Below, piece by piece: positions 35,287 through 45,302 of a DNA stretch of 64,000 nt. Below the pieces are notes generated by a model that searched no databases, was not told where the DNA came from, and saw only the letters and a list, made by a program, of their open reading frames with translations. Source of the DNA: Malikia sp. (GTDB lineage Bacteria; Pseudomonadota; Gammaproteobacteria; Burkholderiales; Burkholderiaceae_C); the NCBI RefSeq assembly GCF_028687635.1, contig NZ_JAQTZS010000008.1:46152-110151 (forward strand), in the 5' to 3' direction. Made by a program: the position numbers and the translations under genes. Numbering within the stretch: position 1 is the first letter of the stretch; the number at the start of each line of letters is the position of its first letter.

Positions 35287-35616
35287 CGCTTTCCAGCCTG
35301 GGCAGATGGTGCACAGGCCAGCGCCCGCTGGCTGCTCATGCCCGGACAAGCCCATGCCTTTGAGGTCTTGATCCGAATGCGTCCTCCGTGATGTTTCCGG
35401 GCTTTAGCCATAAGGGTTAACCCTAAGCCGCTGAAGATTGCAAGCCAGACGACGATCATCATGCTTTTTGGGTATAGATCAAGTCTGAAACAGTCTTTGA
35501 TTTCGCCCTCGTCCTGACCCAGAATTGATTCCGCAGACCAATCGACCGAAGCAACAGCAAAAGCGATTGCCTGAAGCCCCACCGTCTTGTGACGCCCCAA
35601 CCATCAGGAGATAACC
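35287..35616 (+). promoter_or_regulatory. catA control region
   Basis: No gene is seen in this stretch. It holds ATGC-N7-GTAT at 35461-35475, a one-base variant of the benA operator, then AAACAGTCTTTGAT at 35488-35501 and a TTGATT/AGAATT pair (35497-35502 and 35521-35526, 18-base spacer). The distance from GTAT to the -35 is 21 bases, identical to benA. AGGAGAT precedes the catA ATG. Confidence 0.65.
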
Positions 35617-36549
35617 ATGACCAAGAACGAATACACCAAAGAAAGCCTGCTCGAGCTCGTCAACACCGTCAAGATCGCTGAAGGCGACGAGCGCGTGCGC
35701 GCCATCGTCGGTCGCATCACCGCCGACCTGTTCAAGACCATCGACGAATTCAAGGTCACCCCCGATGAGTTCTGGGCGGCCACCGACTGGCTGGCCCGTC
35801 TGGGCGCCCTGGGCCAGATCGGCCTGATCACCGCCGGCCTGGGCTTCGACCGCCTGCTCGACATCATGATGGACGAGGCCGACGAAGCCGCTGGTCTCGC
35901 CGCCGGCACCCCGCGCGCCATCGAAGGCCCGCTGTTCGTTCCGGGCGCTCCGCAGTCCAACTACGAAGCCCAGCTCGACGATGACTCCACCCTGCGCGGC
36001 AAGGGCAAGGTCATGGTCGTCGAAGGCACCGTGTTCGACTTCGAAGGCAAGCCGGTCCCGAACGCCGTGATCGACGCCTGGCATTGCAACGAAGTGGGCG
36101 GCTACTCGCATTTCTTCCCGGGCATGAAGGAGCACGAACTGCGCCGCAAGATCGTCGCCAACGAGCAAGGCCAGTACCGCTTCCGCACCACCATCGCTCC
36201 GGGCTACGAAATCCCGCCGAACGGTCCGGTCCGCGAGCTGTTCACCGCCCTGGGTCGCCACGGCAACCGTCCGGCTCACATCCACTTCCACGTGGTCAAG
36301 CCGGGCAATCGCACCCTGACCACCCAGGTCAACATCCCGGGTGACACCTTCATCGACGACGACTTCGCCTTCGCCACCCGCGACGGCCTGGTGCTGGACA
36401 TCGAGCACGACGTCAACCCCGCTGGCTACGAGTCGCTGGGCATCACCGCTCCTTGCGAGCGCGCCCGCTTCGACTTCAAGATGCAGAAGGCTGTCGCCTC
36501 TGACGACACCGACCCGCGCACCCGCATGGCCAAGGCCCTGAACAAGTAA
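35617..36549 (+). CDS. catA: Catechol 1,2-dioxygenase
   Basis: Intradiol ring-cleaving Fe(III) enzyme that converts catechol to cis,cis-muconate. The 310-residue protein has an N-terminal helical dimer/lipid-binding domain (about 1-100) and the beta-sandwich with the iron ligands Tyr163 (GGYSHF), Tyr197 (PGYEIP), His221 and His223 (RPAHIHFHV). It has its own promoter rather than following catBC directly. Codon use is noticeably optimised (frequent GGT, CCG, GCT), suggesting strong expression. Confidence 0.96.
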   Translation: MTKNEYTKESLLELVNTVKIAEGDERVRAIVGRITADLFKTIDEFKVTPDEFWAATDWLARLGALGQIGLITAGLGFDRLLDIMMDEADEAAGLAAGTPRAIEGPLFVPGAPQSNYEAQLDDDSTLRGKGKVMVVEGTVFDFEGKPVPNAVIDAWHCNEVGGYSHFFPGMKEHELRRKIVANEQGQYRFRTTIAPGYEIPPNGPVRELFTALGRHGNRPAHIHFHVVKPGNRTLTTQVNIPGDTFIDDDFAFATRDGLVLDIEHDVNPAGYESLGITAPCERARFDFKMQKAVASDDTDPRTRMAKALNK

Positions 36550-36556
36550 TCGAAGC

Positions 36557-36627
36557 GCCCGGAACTGGTTCCGGGTTCGATGAAAACCGAAACGCCGGCT
36601 CCGCTTGATTGCGGGCTGGCGTTTTTT
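36557..36627 (+). terminator. Double hairpin terminator of catA
   Basis: CCCGGAAC/GTTCCGGG (36558-36575) forms a perfect 8-bp stem. It is followed by AACGCC...GGCGTT (about 36591-36622) with an imperfect GC-rich inner stem and a T-run ending near 36627. Confidence 0.7.
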
Positions 36628-36809
36628 CTTGCCTAGGGTAAGGACATGAGGCATGCAACGGCTGAGTAACGCCAGCTACCGAGCGTCTCTGCCCGGGTTG
36701 CAGCTCCAGGAGTAAATGCAGTCCCCTTGTGCTGGTTTGGTCAAAAACTATCGATTTACATATTCAAATTTTTTTAAATAAATATTTCAATAGTTGTAGG
36801 AAGTTTGGC

Positions 36810-38366
36810 ATGAAGAATAATCAACCGGTGACACAGCGCGAGTATCCGCTTGCCGATGACACGCTCATCATGTCGATCACGGACCCGGAGAGCCACATCG
36901 TTTACGTGAATCCGGACTTTGTTGCGGCGAGCGGATTCGAGCACGCGGAGCTTGCCGGCCAGCCGCACAATCTGGTGCGCCATCCGGACATGCCACCGCA
37001 GGCGTTCGCGGACATGTGGCGCACGATCGCGAGTGGGGAGTCGTGGGTCGGGGTGGTGAAGAACCGGCGCAAGAACGGGGACCATTATTGGGTGCGCGCG
37101 AACGCGACGCCCATAGGACAGGACGGCACGATAACGGGTTACACCTCGGTCAGGGTCAAGCCGACGAGGGCAGAGGTGGAAGCGGCTGAAGCGCTGTACC
37201 GGAAGGTGAGCGAGGGCCGTACTGGCCAGTTGGCGTTCCACAAGGGGTTGGTGGTGCGACGCGGGTTGCTGGGATGGCTGTCCTGGAGGCAGATGATGCC
37301 GGTACGCTGGCGCATACGCCTTGCGATGGGAGGCGCCCTGATGATAGCGGCGCTCGGGGTGTCATTGGCGGCGGGAAGGTTTTCCCTTGACGGAGGCTTG
37401 GCAATGGTCCTGGGCGGTTTGACGGGGTGCTTCTGGCTTGAGCGTCAGATCGCCCTGCCGCTGGGCAAGATCCTGGAGGAGGCCAGGCGTGCGGCATGTG
37501 GACAGCCCTGCAGAGCCGAGGGCTTGAACCGTGTCGACGAGATCGGCATGCTGATGCGCAACGTCCATCAGGCCAATCTCAATCTGCAGTCGCTGATCAA
37601 GGACGTGACGCTCCGTTCGGAAGCTGTCGGCAGCAGCGGGACGGCGATTGCGCTGGCGAGCGCTGATCTTTCGCTTCGTACCGAGAGCCAGGCCAGTGCG
37701 CTTGAACAAACGGGCGCATCGATGGAGGAACTGTCATCGGCCGTGCGCCATAACGCGGACAACACCAGACAGGCAACCGAACTGGCGCATACAGTCAGTG
37801 AAGTCGCGACTCGCGGCGGCGATGCGGTGGCTCAGGTGGTGGAGACCATGCAGGGGATCAACGAAAGTTCCCGGCGAATCGCTGACATCATCGGTCTGAT
37901 CGACGGGATAGCGTTTCAGACCAATATCCTTGCGCTCAATGCCGCAGTGGAAGCGGCACGGGCGGGCGAACAGGGCAGGAGCTTCTCGGTTGTCGCCAGC
38001 GAGGTGCGTGTATTGGCAGCACGCAGCGCGGAGGCGGCCAAGGAAATCAAGGCATTGATCACCGACAGCGTTGGGCGCGTGGGGCGGGGGGCCGAGCAGG
38101 CCAAACGGGCGGGTGCGACCATGACCGAGGTGGTTGGCGGTATCCGGCGCGTGACGCAGATCATCCGCGATATCAGCATCGCGACCGATGAGCAGAGTGG
38201 TGGGGTGGCGCAGGTGAGCACCGCCATCATGCAGATGGAGCGCGTGACGCAGCAAAACGCCTCGATGGTGCATGACATGACGGCGGCGGTCGAAACGCTA
38301 CGGATTCAGATGACAGGTCTGGACTTGGCAACCCAGGTGTTCAACCAGATGGCTGACCAGAACTGA
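36810..38366 (+). CDS. Aer-like chemoreceptor with PAS domain
   Basis: 518-residue chemoreceptor with a cytoplasmic N-terminal PAS domain ([51 protein letters not shown]), two closely spaced membrane segments at about 170-210, a degenerate HAMP region and a signalling domain ([20 protein letters not shown]). This is the layout of Aer, which binds FAD and senses redox state. ATG at 36810 has GTAGGAAG upstream; an ATG at 36729 would add a lysine/aromatic-rich stretch with no family match. It sits between catA and a TnpB element and could guide cells during aromatic catabolism. Confidence 0.88.
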   Translation: MKNNQPVTQREYPLADDTLIMSITDPESHIVYVNPDFVAASGFEHAELAGQPHNLVRHPDMPPQAFADMWRTIASGESWVGVVKNRRKNGDHYWVRANATPIGQDGTITGYTSVRVKPTRAEVEAAEALYRKVSEGRTGQLAFHKGLVVRRGLLGWLSWRQMMPVRWRIRLAMGGALMIAALGVSLAAGRFSLDGGLAMVLGGLTGCFWLERQIALPLGKILEEARRAACGQPCRAEGLNRVDEIGMLMRNVHQANLNLQSLIKDVTLRSEAVGSSGTAIALASADLSLRTESQASALEQTGASMEELSSAVRHNADNTRQATELAHTVSEVATRGGDAVAQVVETMQGINESSRRIADIIGLIDGIAFQTNILALNAAVEAARAGEQGRSFSVVASEVRVLAARSAEAAKEIKALITDSVGRVGRGAEQAKRAGATMTEVVGGIRRVTQIIRDISIATDEQSGGVAQVSTAIMQMERVTQQNASMVHDMTAAVETLRIQMTGLDLATQVFNQMADQN

Positions 38367-38374
38367 GCGGCAAG

Positions 38375-39438
38375 CCTCGGGGTTCAGCCCGAGGTTCGAG
38401 CGATCAGGCCGGCACGGCCCGTGGTCCGCTGCGCGGTTCCATGCCCTATGATATTCGCCGTGAACACGACCAAGACCCTCCGGCTGCGCCTGAAGGACAA
38501 GCACGCCCGCGTGCTGCGTCAGATGGCGCGCGAGGTCAATCAGGTCTGGAACCACATCAACGAAATCTCCGCCCGGGCCGCACGCCCTTTCTCGGGCCAG
38601 CCGCGCTACCTCTCGGGCTACGACCTGCAAAAGCTCACGGCCGGCTTCAGCCAGTGTGAGGGCATCTCGGTCGGCAGTGGCACCGTGCAGGTGGTCTGTG
38701 CGGAATACGCCACTCGGCGCAAGCAGTTCAAACGCTCACGCTTGCACTGGCGGGTGTCGAACCCTAAATCATCGAAATACTCGCTGGGCTGGATTCCGTT
38801 CAAGATCGGTCACGCCCGCTACAAGGCCGGCCAGATCCAGTTCGCCGGCCAGCATTTCAGTCTGTGGGACAGCTACGGTCTGGCGGACCACGAACTCCGC
38901 AGCGGCTCGTTCAGCGAGGACAGCCGGGGCCGCTGGTACTTGAATGTCGCCGTCGAGATCCCGGAACTCGTCGGTCCGCGCCTGCCCGGCCCGACCGCCT
39001 GCGTCGGCATCGACCTCGGGCTCAAGGACTGCGCCACCACCTCGGACGGACAGAGACTCGAAGGTCGCTGGTTCAGGGCGCAGGAGTACAAGCTCGCCAC
39101 CGCCCAGCGGGCGAGAAAGAAACGGCGCGTCAAGGCAATCCACGCTCGACGCGGGCTGGACCATGTTGAAGACGATGTTGGAGTACAAGAGCCATCAGGC
39201 CGGTATCGTCTTCGAGGTAGTCAACGAAGCCTATTCAACCCAGACTTGCTCGTGCTGCGGGATCATTCCCCCCAGCAGTCCGAAAGGTAGGGCTGGTTTG
39301 CGAATAAGAGAATGGGCCTGCAGCGCCTGCGCCACGGTCCACGACCGGGACGTGAACGCGGCCAGGAACATTCTCGCGGCCGGGCATGGCCGTCTCGCAG
39401 GAGGAATCCCCGTCCTTTAGGGCGGGGAGGATGTCAAC
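38375..39438 (+). mobile_element. Degenerate IS200/IS605-type element (tnpB only)
   Basis: The right end matches element 1: the tnpB stop codon lies inside CCCCGTCCT/AGGGCGGGG, followed by AGGATGTCAAC ending at 39438. The left end is unclear; a perfect hairpin CCTCGGG/CCCGAGG at 38375-38394 could be the left end or the terminator of the preceding chemoreceptor gene. tnpB inside is broken. No tnpA is seen. Confidence 0.6.
38448..39420 (+). pseudogene. Broken tnpB (internal deletion and frameshift)
   Basis: The first part (VNTTKTLRLRLKDKHARVLR through GIDLGLKDCATT and RARKKRRVKAIHA) is TnpB. At about 39150 the frame breaks and TnpB resumes in another frame with DAGWTMLKTMLEYKSHQAG, YSTQTCSCCG, and ACATVHDRDVNAARNILA. 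The segment that normally holds the central RuvC Glu and the arginine-rich helix (about 40-60 residues) is missing. The first Asp (GIDLG), the zinc finger and the last Asp (HDRDVNAA) remain. The protein should be inactive, but its end could still supply a guide-type RNA to an intact TnpB. Confidence 0.82.
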
Positions 39439-39487
39439 TCAAGATGTCGACACAGGGAGCGCTCTTGCAACCGTCGTGATGGTGCGC

Positions 39488-40294
39488 TCAGCGCGTCCCG
39501 CGCGCGCGCAGCAGACGCGAGATGGTCTGCGCCGCCTCGCGCAGCGCCGGCAGCATCTCGCGCTGCATGGCGGCGGGGTCGGTGCGATTGGCCTGGCCCG
39601 AGATATTGAGTGCCGCGACGATCTCGCCCGCAGCGCTGAAGACCGGCGCCGCCATCGAGATCAGGCCCTCCTCCAGCTCCTGGTCCACCAGGCACCAGCC
39701 CTGCTCGCGCGCGCGCCGGATCTCGCGCATCAGCGCGTCGGGGCCGGTCAGCGTGTGGCGGGTGCGGGCCTTGAGCTCGCTCGCGCGCAGCCGGCTCTCG
39801 GCCTCGGCATCGGGCAGGCCCGCCAGCAGCAGGCGGCCCATCGAGGTGCAGTAGGCCGGCAGGCGCGAGCCGACGCCGAGGTTGAGCGACAGGATCTTGT
39901 GCGTGTGCACCCGCATCACGTAGACGATCTCGTGGCCGTCGAGCACCGCCGCCGAGCAGGACTCGCCGGTCTGGTCAGCCAGGCGCTCCATGACCGGCTC
40001 GGCGATGTTCCAGATCGGCATCGACGACAGGTAGGCGAAGCCCAGGTCGAGGATGCGCGGCGTGAGCCGGAACAGCTTGCCATCGCTGTGCACATAGCCC
40101 AGCGTCTGCAGCGTCAGCAGGATGCGCCTGGCGCCCGCGCGGGTCAGCCCGCCGCGCGCCGCCACCTCGCTGAGCGTCTGCTCGGGCGTGGCGGCGCTGA
40201 AGGTCCGGATCACCTGCAATCCACGGGCGAAGGACTGCACATAGCTGTCGCCCGGTTGCGGGGCCGCGTCAGATCTTGTTGCGATATTTGCCAT
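39488..40294 (-). CDS. IclR-family regulator (PcaR/PcaU type)
   Basis: 268-residue regulator with an N-terminal winged helix (SFARGLQVIRTFSAATPEQTLSEVA, then TRAGARRILLTLQTLGYV) and an IclR effector domain (YCTSMGRLLLAGLPD, ARTRHTLTGPDALMREI, GEIVAALNISGQANR). This matches the PcaR/PcaU/PobR group that responds to 3-oxoadipate or protocatechuate. It is divergent from pcaIJF and so very likely controls it. ATG at 40294 is preferred to a TTG two codons upstream. Confidence 0.9.
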   Translation of the reverse strand: MANIATRSDAAPQPGDSYVQSFARGLQVIRTFSAATPEQTLSEVAARGGLTRAGARRILLTLQTLGYVHSDGKLFRLTPRILDLGFAYLSSMPIWNIAEPVMERLADQTGESCSAAVLDGHEIVYVMRVHTHKILSLNLGVGSRLPAYCTSMGRLLLAGLPDAEAESRLRASELKARTRHTLTGPDALMREIRRAREQGWCLVDQELEEGLISMAAPVFSAAGEIVAALNISGQANRTDPAAMQREMLPALREAAQTISRLLRARGTR

Positions 40295-40306
40295 GATCAA
40301 AAAAAA

Positions 40307-40350
40307 GTTCTAGAATTCATTATACGAACACTTGTTCTTATGTAGAACAA
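40307..40350. promoter_or_regulatory. GAACA-type operator array in front of pcaIJF
   Basis: GAACA-CT-TGTTC at 40326-40337 is a near-continuous palindrome. A third half-site, GAACAA, lies at 40345-40350, also forming TTGTTC-N7-GAACAA with 40332-40337. GTTCTAGAATTC lies just to the left at 40307-40318. One palindrome plus one direct repeat is the layout I recall for PcaU/PobR sites. Confidence 0.55.
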
Positions 40351-40401
40351 ATTTATCGGTACAAGACCCGCGCCAGCGGGACACACAACAGGAGCATTCC
40401 A

Positions 40402-41115
40402 GTGATCAACAAGATTTCCGCCTCGGTCGCCGAGGCCATGTCGGGCATCCAGGACGGCGCGACCGTGCTGGTCGGCGGCTTCGGCACCGCCGGCATCCCC
40501 AACGAACTGATCGACGGCCTGATCGAGCAGGGCGCGCGCGACCTGACCGTGGTCAACAACAACGCCGGCAACGCCGACACCGGACTGGCCGCGCTGCTCA
40601 AGACCGGCCGCGTGCGCAAGATCATCTGCAGCTTCCCGCGTCAGGCTGACTCCTGGGTCTTCGACGAGCTGTACCGCGCCGGCAAGATCGAGCTCGAACT
40701 GGTGCCCCAGGGCAACCTGGCCGAGCGCCTGCGCGCCGCGGGCGCCGGCGTCGGTGCCTTCTTCACCCCGACCGGCTTCGGCACCGAGCTGGCCAAGCAC
40801 GCCGACGGCACGCCGAAGGAAACCCGCCACATCAACGGCAAGGACTACGTGCTCGAGTACCCGATCCACGGTGACGTCGCGCTGATCAAGGCCGAGGCCG
40901 GCGACCGCTGGGGCAACCTGGTCTACCGCATGGCCGCGCGCAACTTCGGGCCGGTCATGGCCACCGCCGCCAAGCGCACCATCGCGACCGTGCACGAGAT
41001 CGTCGAGCTGGGCCAGATGGACCCCGAGAACATCGTGACCCCGGGCATCTTCGTGTCCCAGATCGTGAAGATCGAGCGCGTGGCCACCCAGGCCGGCGGT
41101 TTCAAGCAAGCCTGA
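40402..41115 (+). CDS. pcaI: 3-Oxoadipate CoA-transferase subunit A
   Basis: 237-residue alpha subunit that with PcaJ moves CoA from succinyl-CoA to 3-oxoadipate. Family blocks are VLVGGFGTAGIPNELIDGL, VNNNAGNADTGLAALL, and SFPRQADSWVFDELYRAGKIELELVPQGNLAERLRA. The start codon is GTG with AGGAG 8 bases upstream. pcaJ follows after 16 bases. ScoA-type acetoacetate transferase is the alternative, disfavoured by pcaF downstream. Confidence 0.94.
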   Translation: MINKISASVAEAMSGIQDGATVLVGGFGTAGIPNELIDGLIEQGARDLTVVNNNAGNADTGLAALLKTGRVRKIICSFPRQADSWVFDELYRAGKIELELVPQGNLAERLRAAGAGVGAFFTPTGFGTELAKHADGTPKETRHINGKDYVLEYPIHGDVALIKAEAGDRWGNLVYRMAARNFGPVMATAAKRTIATVHEIVELGQMDPENIVTPGIFVSQIVKIERVATQAGGFKQA

Positions 41116-41131
41116 ATCGGAGACTAGAACA

Positions 41132-41776
41132 ATGAGCAACTACACCAAGCGCAGCAAGCAGGAACTGGCCCAGCGCGTCGCCCTGGACATCTTCGACGGC
41201 GCCTACGTCAACCTCGGCATCGGCCAGCCCACCCTGGTGGCCAACTACCTGCCCGAAGGCATGGAAGTCGTGCTGCACAGCGAGAACGGCATCCTGGGCA
41301 TGGGCGCGGCACCGGCCGCCGGCGCCGAGGACTACGACCTGATCAACGCCGGCAAGCAGCCCGTGACGCTGCTGCCGGGCGGCAGCTTCTTTCACCATGC
41401 CGACAGCTTTGCCATGATGCGCGGCGGTCATCTCGACATCAGTGTGCTGGGCGCCTTCCAGGTCTCGGCCACCGGCGACCTGGCCAACTGGAGCACCGGC
41501 GAGGCAGGCGCCATCCCCGCCGTCGGCGGCGCGATGGACCTGGCCGTCGGCGCCAAGCAGACCTGGGTCATGATGGACCTGCTGACCAAGAAGGGCGAAA
41601 GCAAGGTCGTCCAGGCCTGCGGCTACCCGCTGACCGGCATCGGCTGCGTCAAGCGCATCTACTCCGACCTGGCCACGCTGGAATGCACCCCAGACGGCCT
41701 CAAGCTGATCGACAAGGTCGACGGCCTGGAGCACGCCGAGCTCGAACGCCTGATCGGCCTGCCGATTCAGGCATGA
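41132..41776 (+). CDS. pcaJ: 3-Oxoadipate CoA-transferase subunit B
   Basis: 214-residue beta subunit of the CoA-transferase. It contains VNLGIGQPTLVANYL and the active-site motif HSENGILGMG with Glu51 as the expected CoA-thioester carrier. The C-terminal GCVKRIYSDLATLECTPDGL is typical. It is translated between pcaI and pcaF in one operon, 40 bases ahead of pcaF. Confidence 0.95.
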   Translation: MSNYTKRSKQELAQRVALDIFDGAYVNLGIGQPTLVANYLPEGMEVVLHSENGILGMGAAPAAGAEDYDLINAGKQPVTLLPGGSFFHHADSFAMMRGGHLDISVLGAFQVSATGDLANWSTGEAGAIPAVGGAMDLAVGAKQTWVMMDLLTKKGESKVVQACGYPLTGIGCVKRIYSDLATLECTPDGLKLIDKVDGLEHAELERLIGLPIQA

Positions 41777-41816
41777 TGTCAGTCTGACACCCAACCACCA
41801 CCCTAGAGAAGAGACT

Positions 41817-43019
<1,203 letters not shown>

Positions 43020-44414
43020 TCACCCCCGCATCAACGCCTCGATCTCGTCGCCGTCCACCGGCACGCCGCGCGTGATCAGCTCGCAGCCGGACTCGGTGAC
43101 GATGGCATCGTCCTCGATCCGGATGCCGATGTTCCAGAACTCCTTCGGTACATCGGCCGCCGGGCTGACGTAGAGGCCGGGCTCGATGGTCAGCGCCATG
43201 CCGGGGCGCAGGACGCGGCTCGGTCGGTCCTTGATCAGCTCGCCGCTGAGCGGATCGCGCCGCTCGATGCTGGCGACCGATCCCGGCTCGACATAGCTGC
43301 CGACGTCGTGCACGTCCAGCCCCAGCCAGTGGCCGGTGCGGTGCATGTAGTGGCGGAAATAATGCCGCTGCTCGATCACGTCGTCGAGGTGACCGACGTC
43401 ATCCCTTTTCAGCAAGCCGAGGTCGAGCATGCCCTGCGCCAGCACCCGCACCGAGGCGTCGTGTCCGTCCTGGAAGCGCATGCCGGGCCGGGTCGCCGCG
43501 ATGGCGGCTTCCTGTGCCGCCAGCACCAGATCGTAGAGCGCGCGCTGCGGCCCGGAAAAGCGCCCGTCGGCCGGGAAGGTGCGCGTGATGTCCGAGGCAT
43601 AGCCGTCGAGCTCGCAGCCGGCATCGATCAGCACCAGCTCGCCCGGGCGCACCGGCGCGACGTCGGCGCGGTAATGCAGCACGCAGGCGTTGGCGCCGGC
43701 CGCGACGATGCTGCCGTAGGCCGGGTATTGCGAGCCCTGCTGGCGGAACTCGTGCAGCAGCTCGGCATCGAGGTGGTACTCGCGCACCTCCTGGCCGGCG
43801 CGGATCATCGCCGCGCTGCGCTGCATCGCGCGCACATGGGCCTGGGCGCTGATCTGCGCCGCGCGTCTCATCACGTCGATCTCGTGCGCGTCCTTGAACA
43901 GCCGCATCTCGTCGAGCGGCACGCAGAGGTCGCGCTGCGCGTCCGGGCAGAAGACACCGAAGCGCGCGCGCGCCCTGACCTTCTGCAACCAGCCGTCGAT
44001 CCGGGTCTCCAGCCCGGCATGGGTCGCGAACGGATACCAGAGCTGCTGGCGGTTCTCCAGCAGCTTGGGCAGCCGCTCGTCGAGCTCATGCACCGAGTAC
44101 GCCTCGTCGACACCCAGCGCGGATGGCGCCGCTTGCGGCCCGAGCCGGTAGCCGTCCCAGATCTCGCGCTCCAGATCCTTGGGCTGGCAGAACAGCGTGG
44201 TGTGGCCCTCGGCCGTGATCACCAGCCAGCCGCGCGGCTCGGTGAAGCCGCTCAGGTAGTGGAAATAGCTGTCGAAGCGGAACAGGTACTCGCTGTCGCG
44301 GTTGCGCTGGCGCTCGGGCGCGGTCGGGACGATCGCGACGCCGCCTGCGCCAAGCTGGGCGGCCAGGCGGGCACGGCGTTCGACGTAAACGGATTGATGG
44401 GGAATGGCAGTCAT
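43020..44414 (-). CDS. pepP: Xaa-Pro aminopeptidase P
   Basis: Metallopeptidase removing N-terminal residues before proline. The 464-residue protein has an N-terminal creatinase-like domain (FRFDSYFHYLSGFTEP) and the pita-bread catalytic domain with metal ligands in DAGCELDGYASDITRTFP, HRTGHWLGLDVHDVG, LTIEPGLYVSP and IRIEDD. The ATG complementary to 44412-44414 overlaps the stop of murU by four bases (ATGA), which supports this start and translational coupling. Confidence 0.95.
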   Translation of the reverse strand: MTAIPHQSVYVERRARLAAQLGAGGVAIVPTAPERQRNRDSEYLFRFDSYFHYLSGFTEPRGWLVITAEGHTTLFCQPKDLEREIWDGYRLGPQAAPSALGVDEAYSVHELDERLPKLLENRQQLWYPFATHAGLETRIDGWLQKVRARARFGVFCPDAQRDLCVPLDEMRLFKDAHEIDVMRRAAQISAQAHVRAMQRSAAMIRAGQEVREYHLDAELLHEFRQQGSQYPAYGSIVAAGANACVLHYRADVAPVRPGELVLIDAGCELDGYASDITRTFPADGRFSGPQRALYDLVLAAQEAAIAATRPGMRFQDGHDASVRVLAQGMLDLGLLKRDDVGHLDDVIEQRHYFRHYMHRTGHWLGLDVHDVGSYVEPGSVASIERRDPLSGELIKDRPSRVLRPGMALTIEPGLYVSPAADVPKEFWNIGIRIEDDAIVTESGCELITRGVPVDGDEIEALMRG

Positions 44415-45190
44415 GAAATCACCTCTTCGTTGAGTCGGGCCAGCCGCTCGGGCGTGCCCACGTCGGTCCAGTCGCCGCGCCAGAGCTCGGCGCTGACCTG
44501 GCCGGCATCCATCGCGGCGCGCAGCAGCGGCGCCAGCGGGGCGGCAATGCCCTGCGGATTGCCGGCCGGGATGTCGCAATGCGGCATCTCGAAGAACTCG
44601 CGCCGGTACAGGCCGATGGTGCTGTAGGTATGGCGCGGCCCCGGGTGATCGGGCGGCAGGTTCAGCGCCAGCCCCTCGCACGACAGGCCGAAGTCCCCTT
44701 TAAGGTTGTGCGCCGGATTCGGCACCAGCCAGAGGTGCGCCAGCCGGCCGCTGGCGGCGAAACGCCGCATCGCCTCGGGCGCGAAATCGAAACCCGGCAC
44801 ATGGACATCACCCGCGACGACCCAGAAGCAATCGGCCAACGCGGGCAGCGCGCGCGCGATGCCGCCAGCGGTCTCAAGCGCACCACCGAAGTCGCGCGCC
44901 TCCATCGAATACCGCAGCTCCAGGCCCGTTGGCGACTCGCCTGCAGCCTGCGACGGCCAGCGGGTGCCGAAGCGCGCCGGGATCTGCTCGCCCAGCCAGG
45001 CCGTGTTGACCAGCGCCTGGCGCCAGCCAGCCCGCGCCAGCGCGTCCAGATGCCACTGCAGCAGCGGCTTGCCCTGCACTTCCAGCAGGGGCTTGGGGGT
45101 ATGGTCGGTCAGCGGGCGCATGCGCTCGCCGCGACCGGCGGCCAGCACCATGGCCTGCGCGCGGCCAGGGGCCGCAGGGGCTGAAGTCAT
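44411..45190 (-). CDS. murU: N-acetylmuramate alpha-1-phosphate uridylyltransferase-type enzyme
   Basis: 259-residue nucleotidyltransferase with the signature AMVLAAGRGERMRPLTDHTPKPLLEVQGKPLL. The MurU group makes UDP-MurNAc in the cell-wall recycling route; supporting features are NPAHNLKGDFGLSCEGLAL and GDWTDVGTPERLARLN at the C-terminus. The kinase partner amgK, often adjacent, is not within the window. Other sugar-phosphate nucleotidyltransferases cannot be fully excluded. It is coupled to pepP downstream. Confidence 0.83.
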   Translation of the reverse strand: MTSAPAAPGRAQAMVLAAGRGERMRPLTDHTPKPLLEVQGKPLLQWHLDALARAGWRQALVNTAWLGEQIPARFGTRWPSQAAGESPTGLELRYSMEARDFGGALETAGGIARALPALADCFWVVAGDVHVPGFDFAPEAMRRFAASGRLAHLWLVPNPAHNLKGDFGLSCEGLALNLPPDHPGPRHTYSTIGLYRREFFEMPHCDIPAGNPQGIAAPLAPLLRAAMDAGQVSAELWRGDWTDVGTPERLARLNEEVIS

Positions 45191-45302
45191 CGATTTATCC
45201 AGAGATCAGCCGCAAGGGCCGGGGCCGATCATTCTGTCACGACCCGCCGCTGGACGCCCGGCACCCACCCGCTGATGCTGCGGAAAAAACAGGGAGAGGC
45301 AG

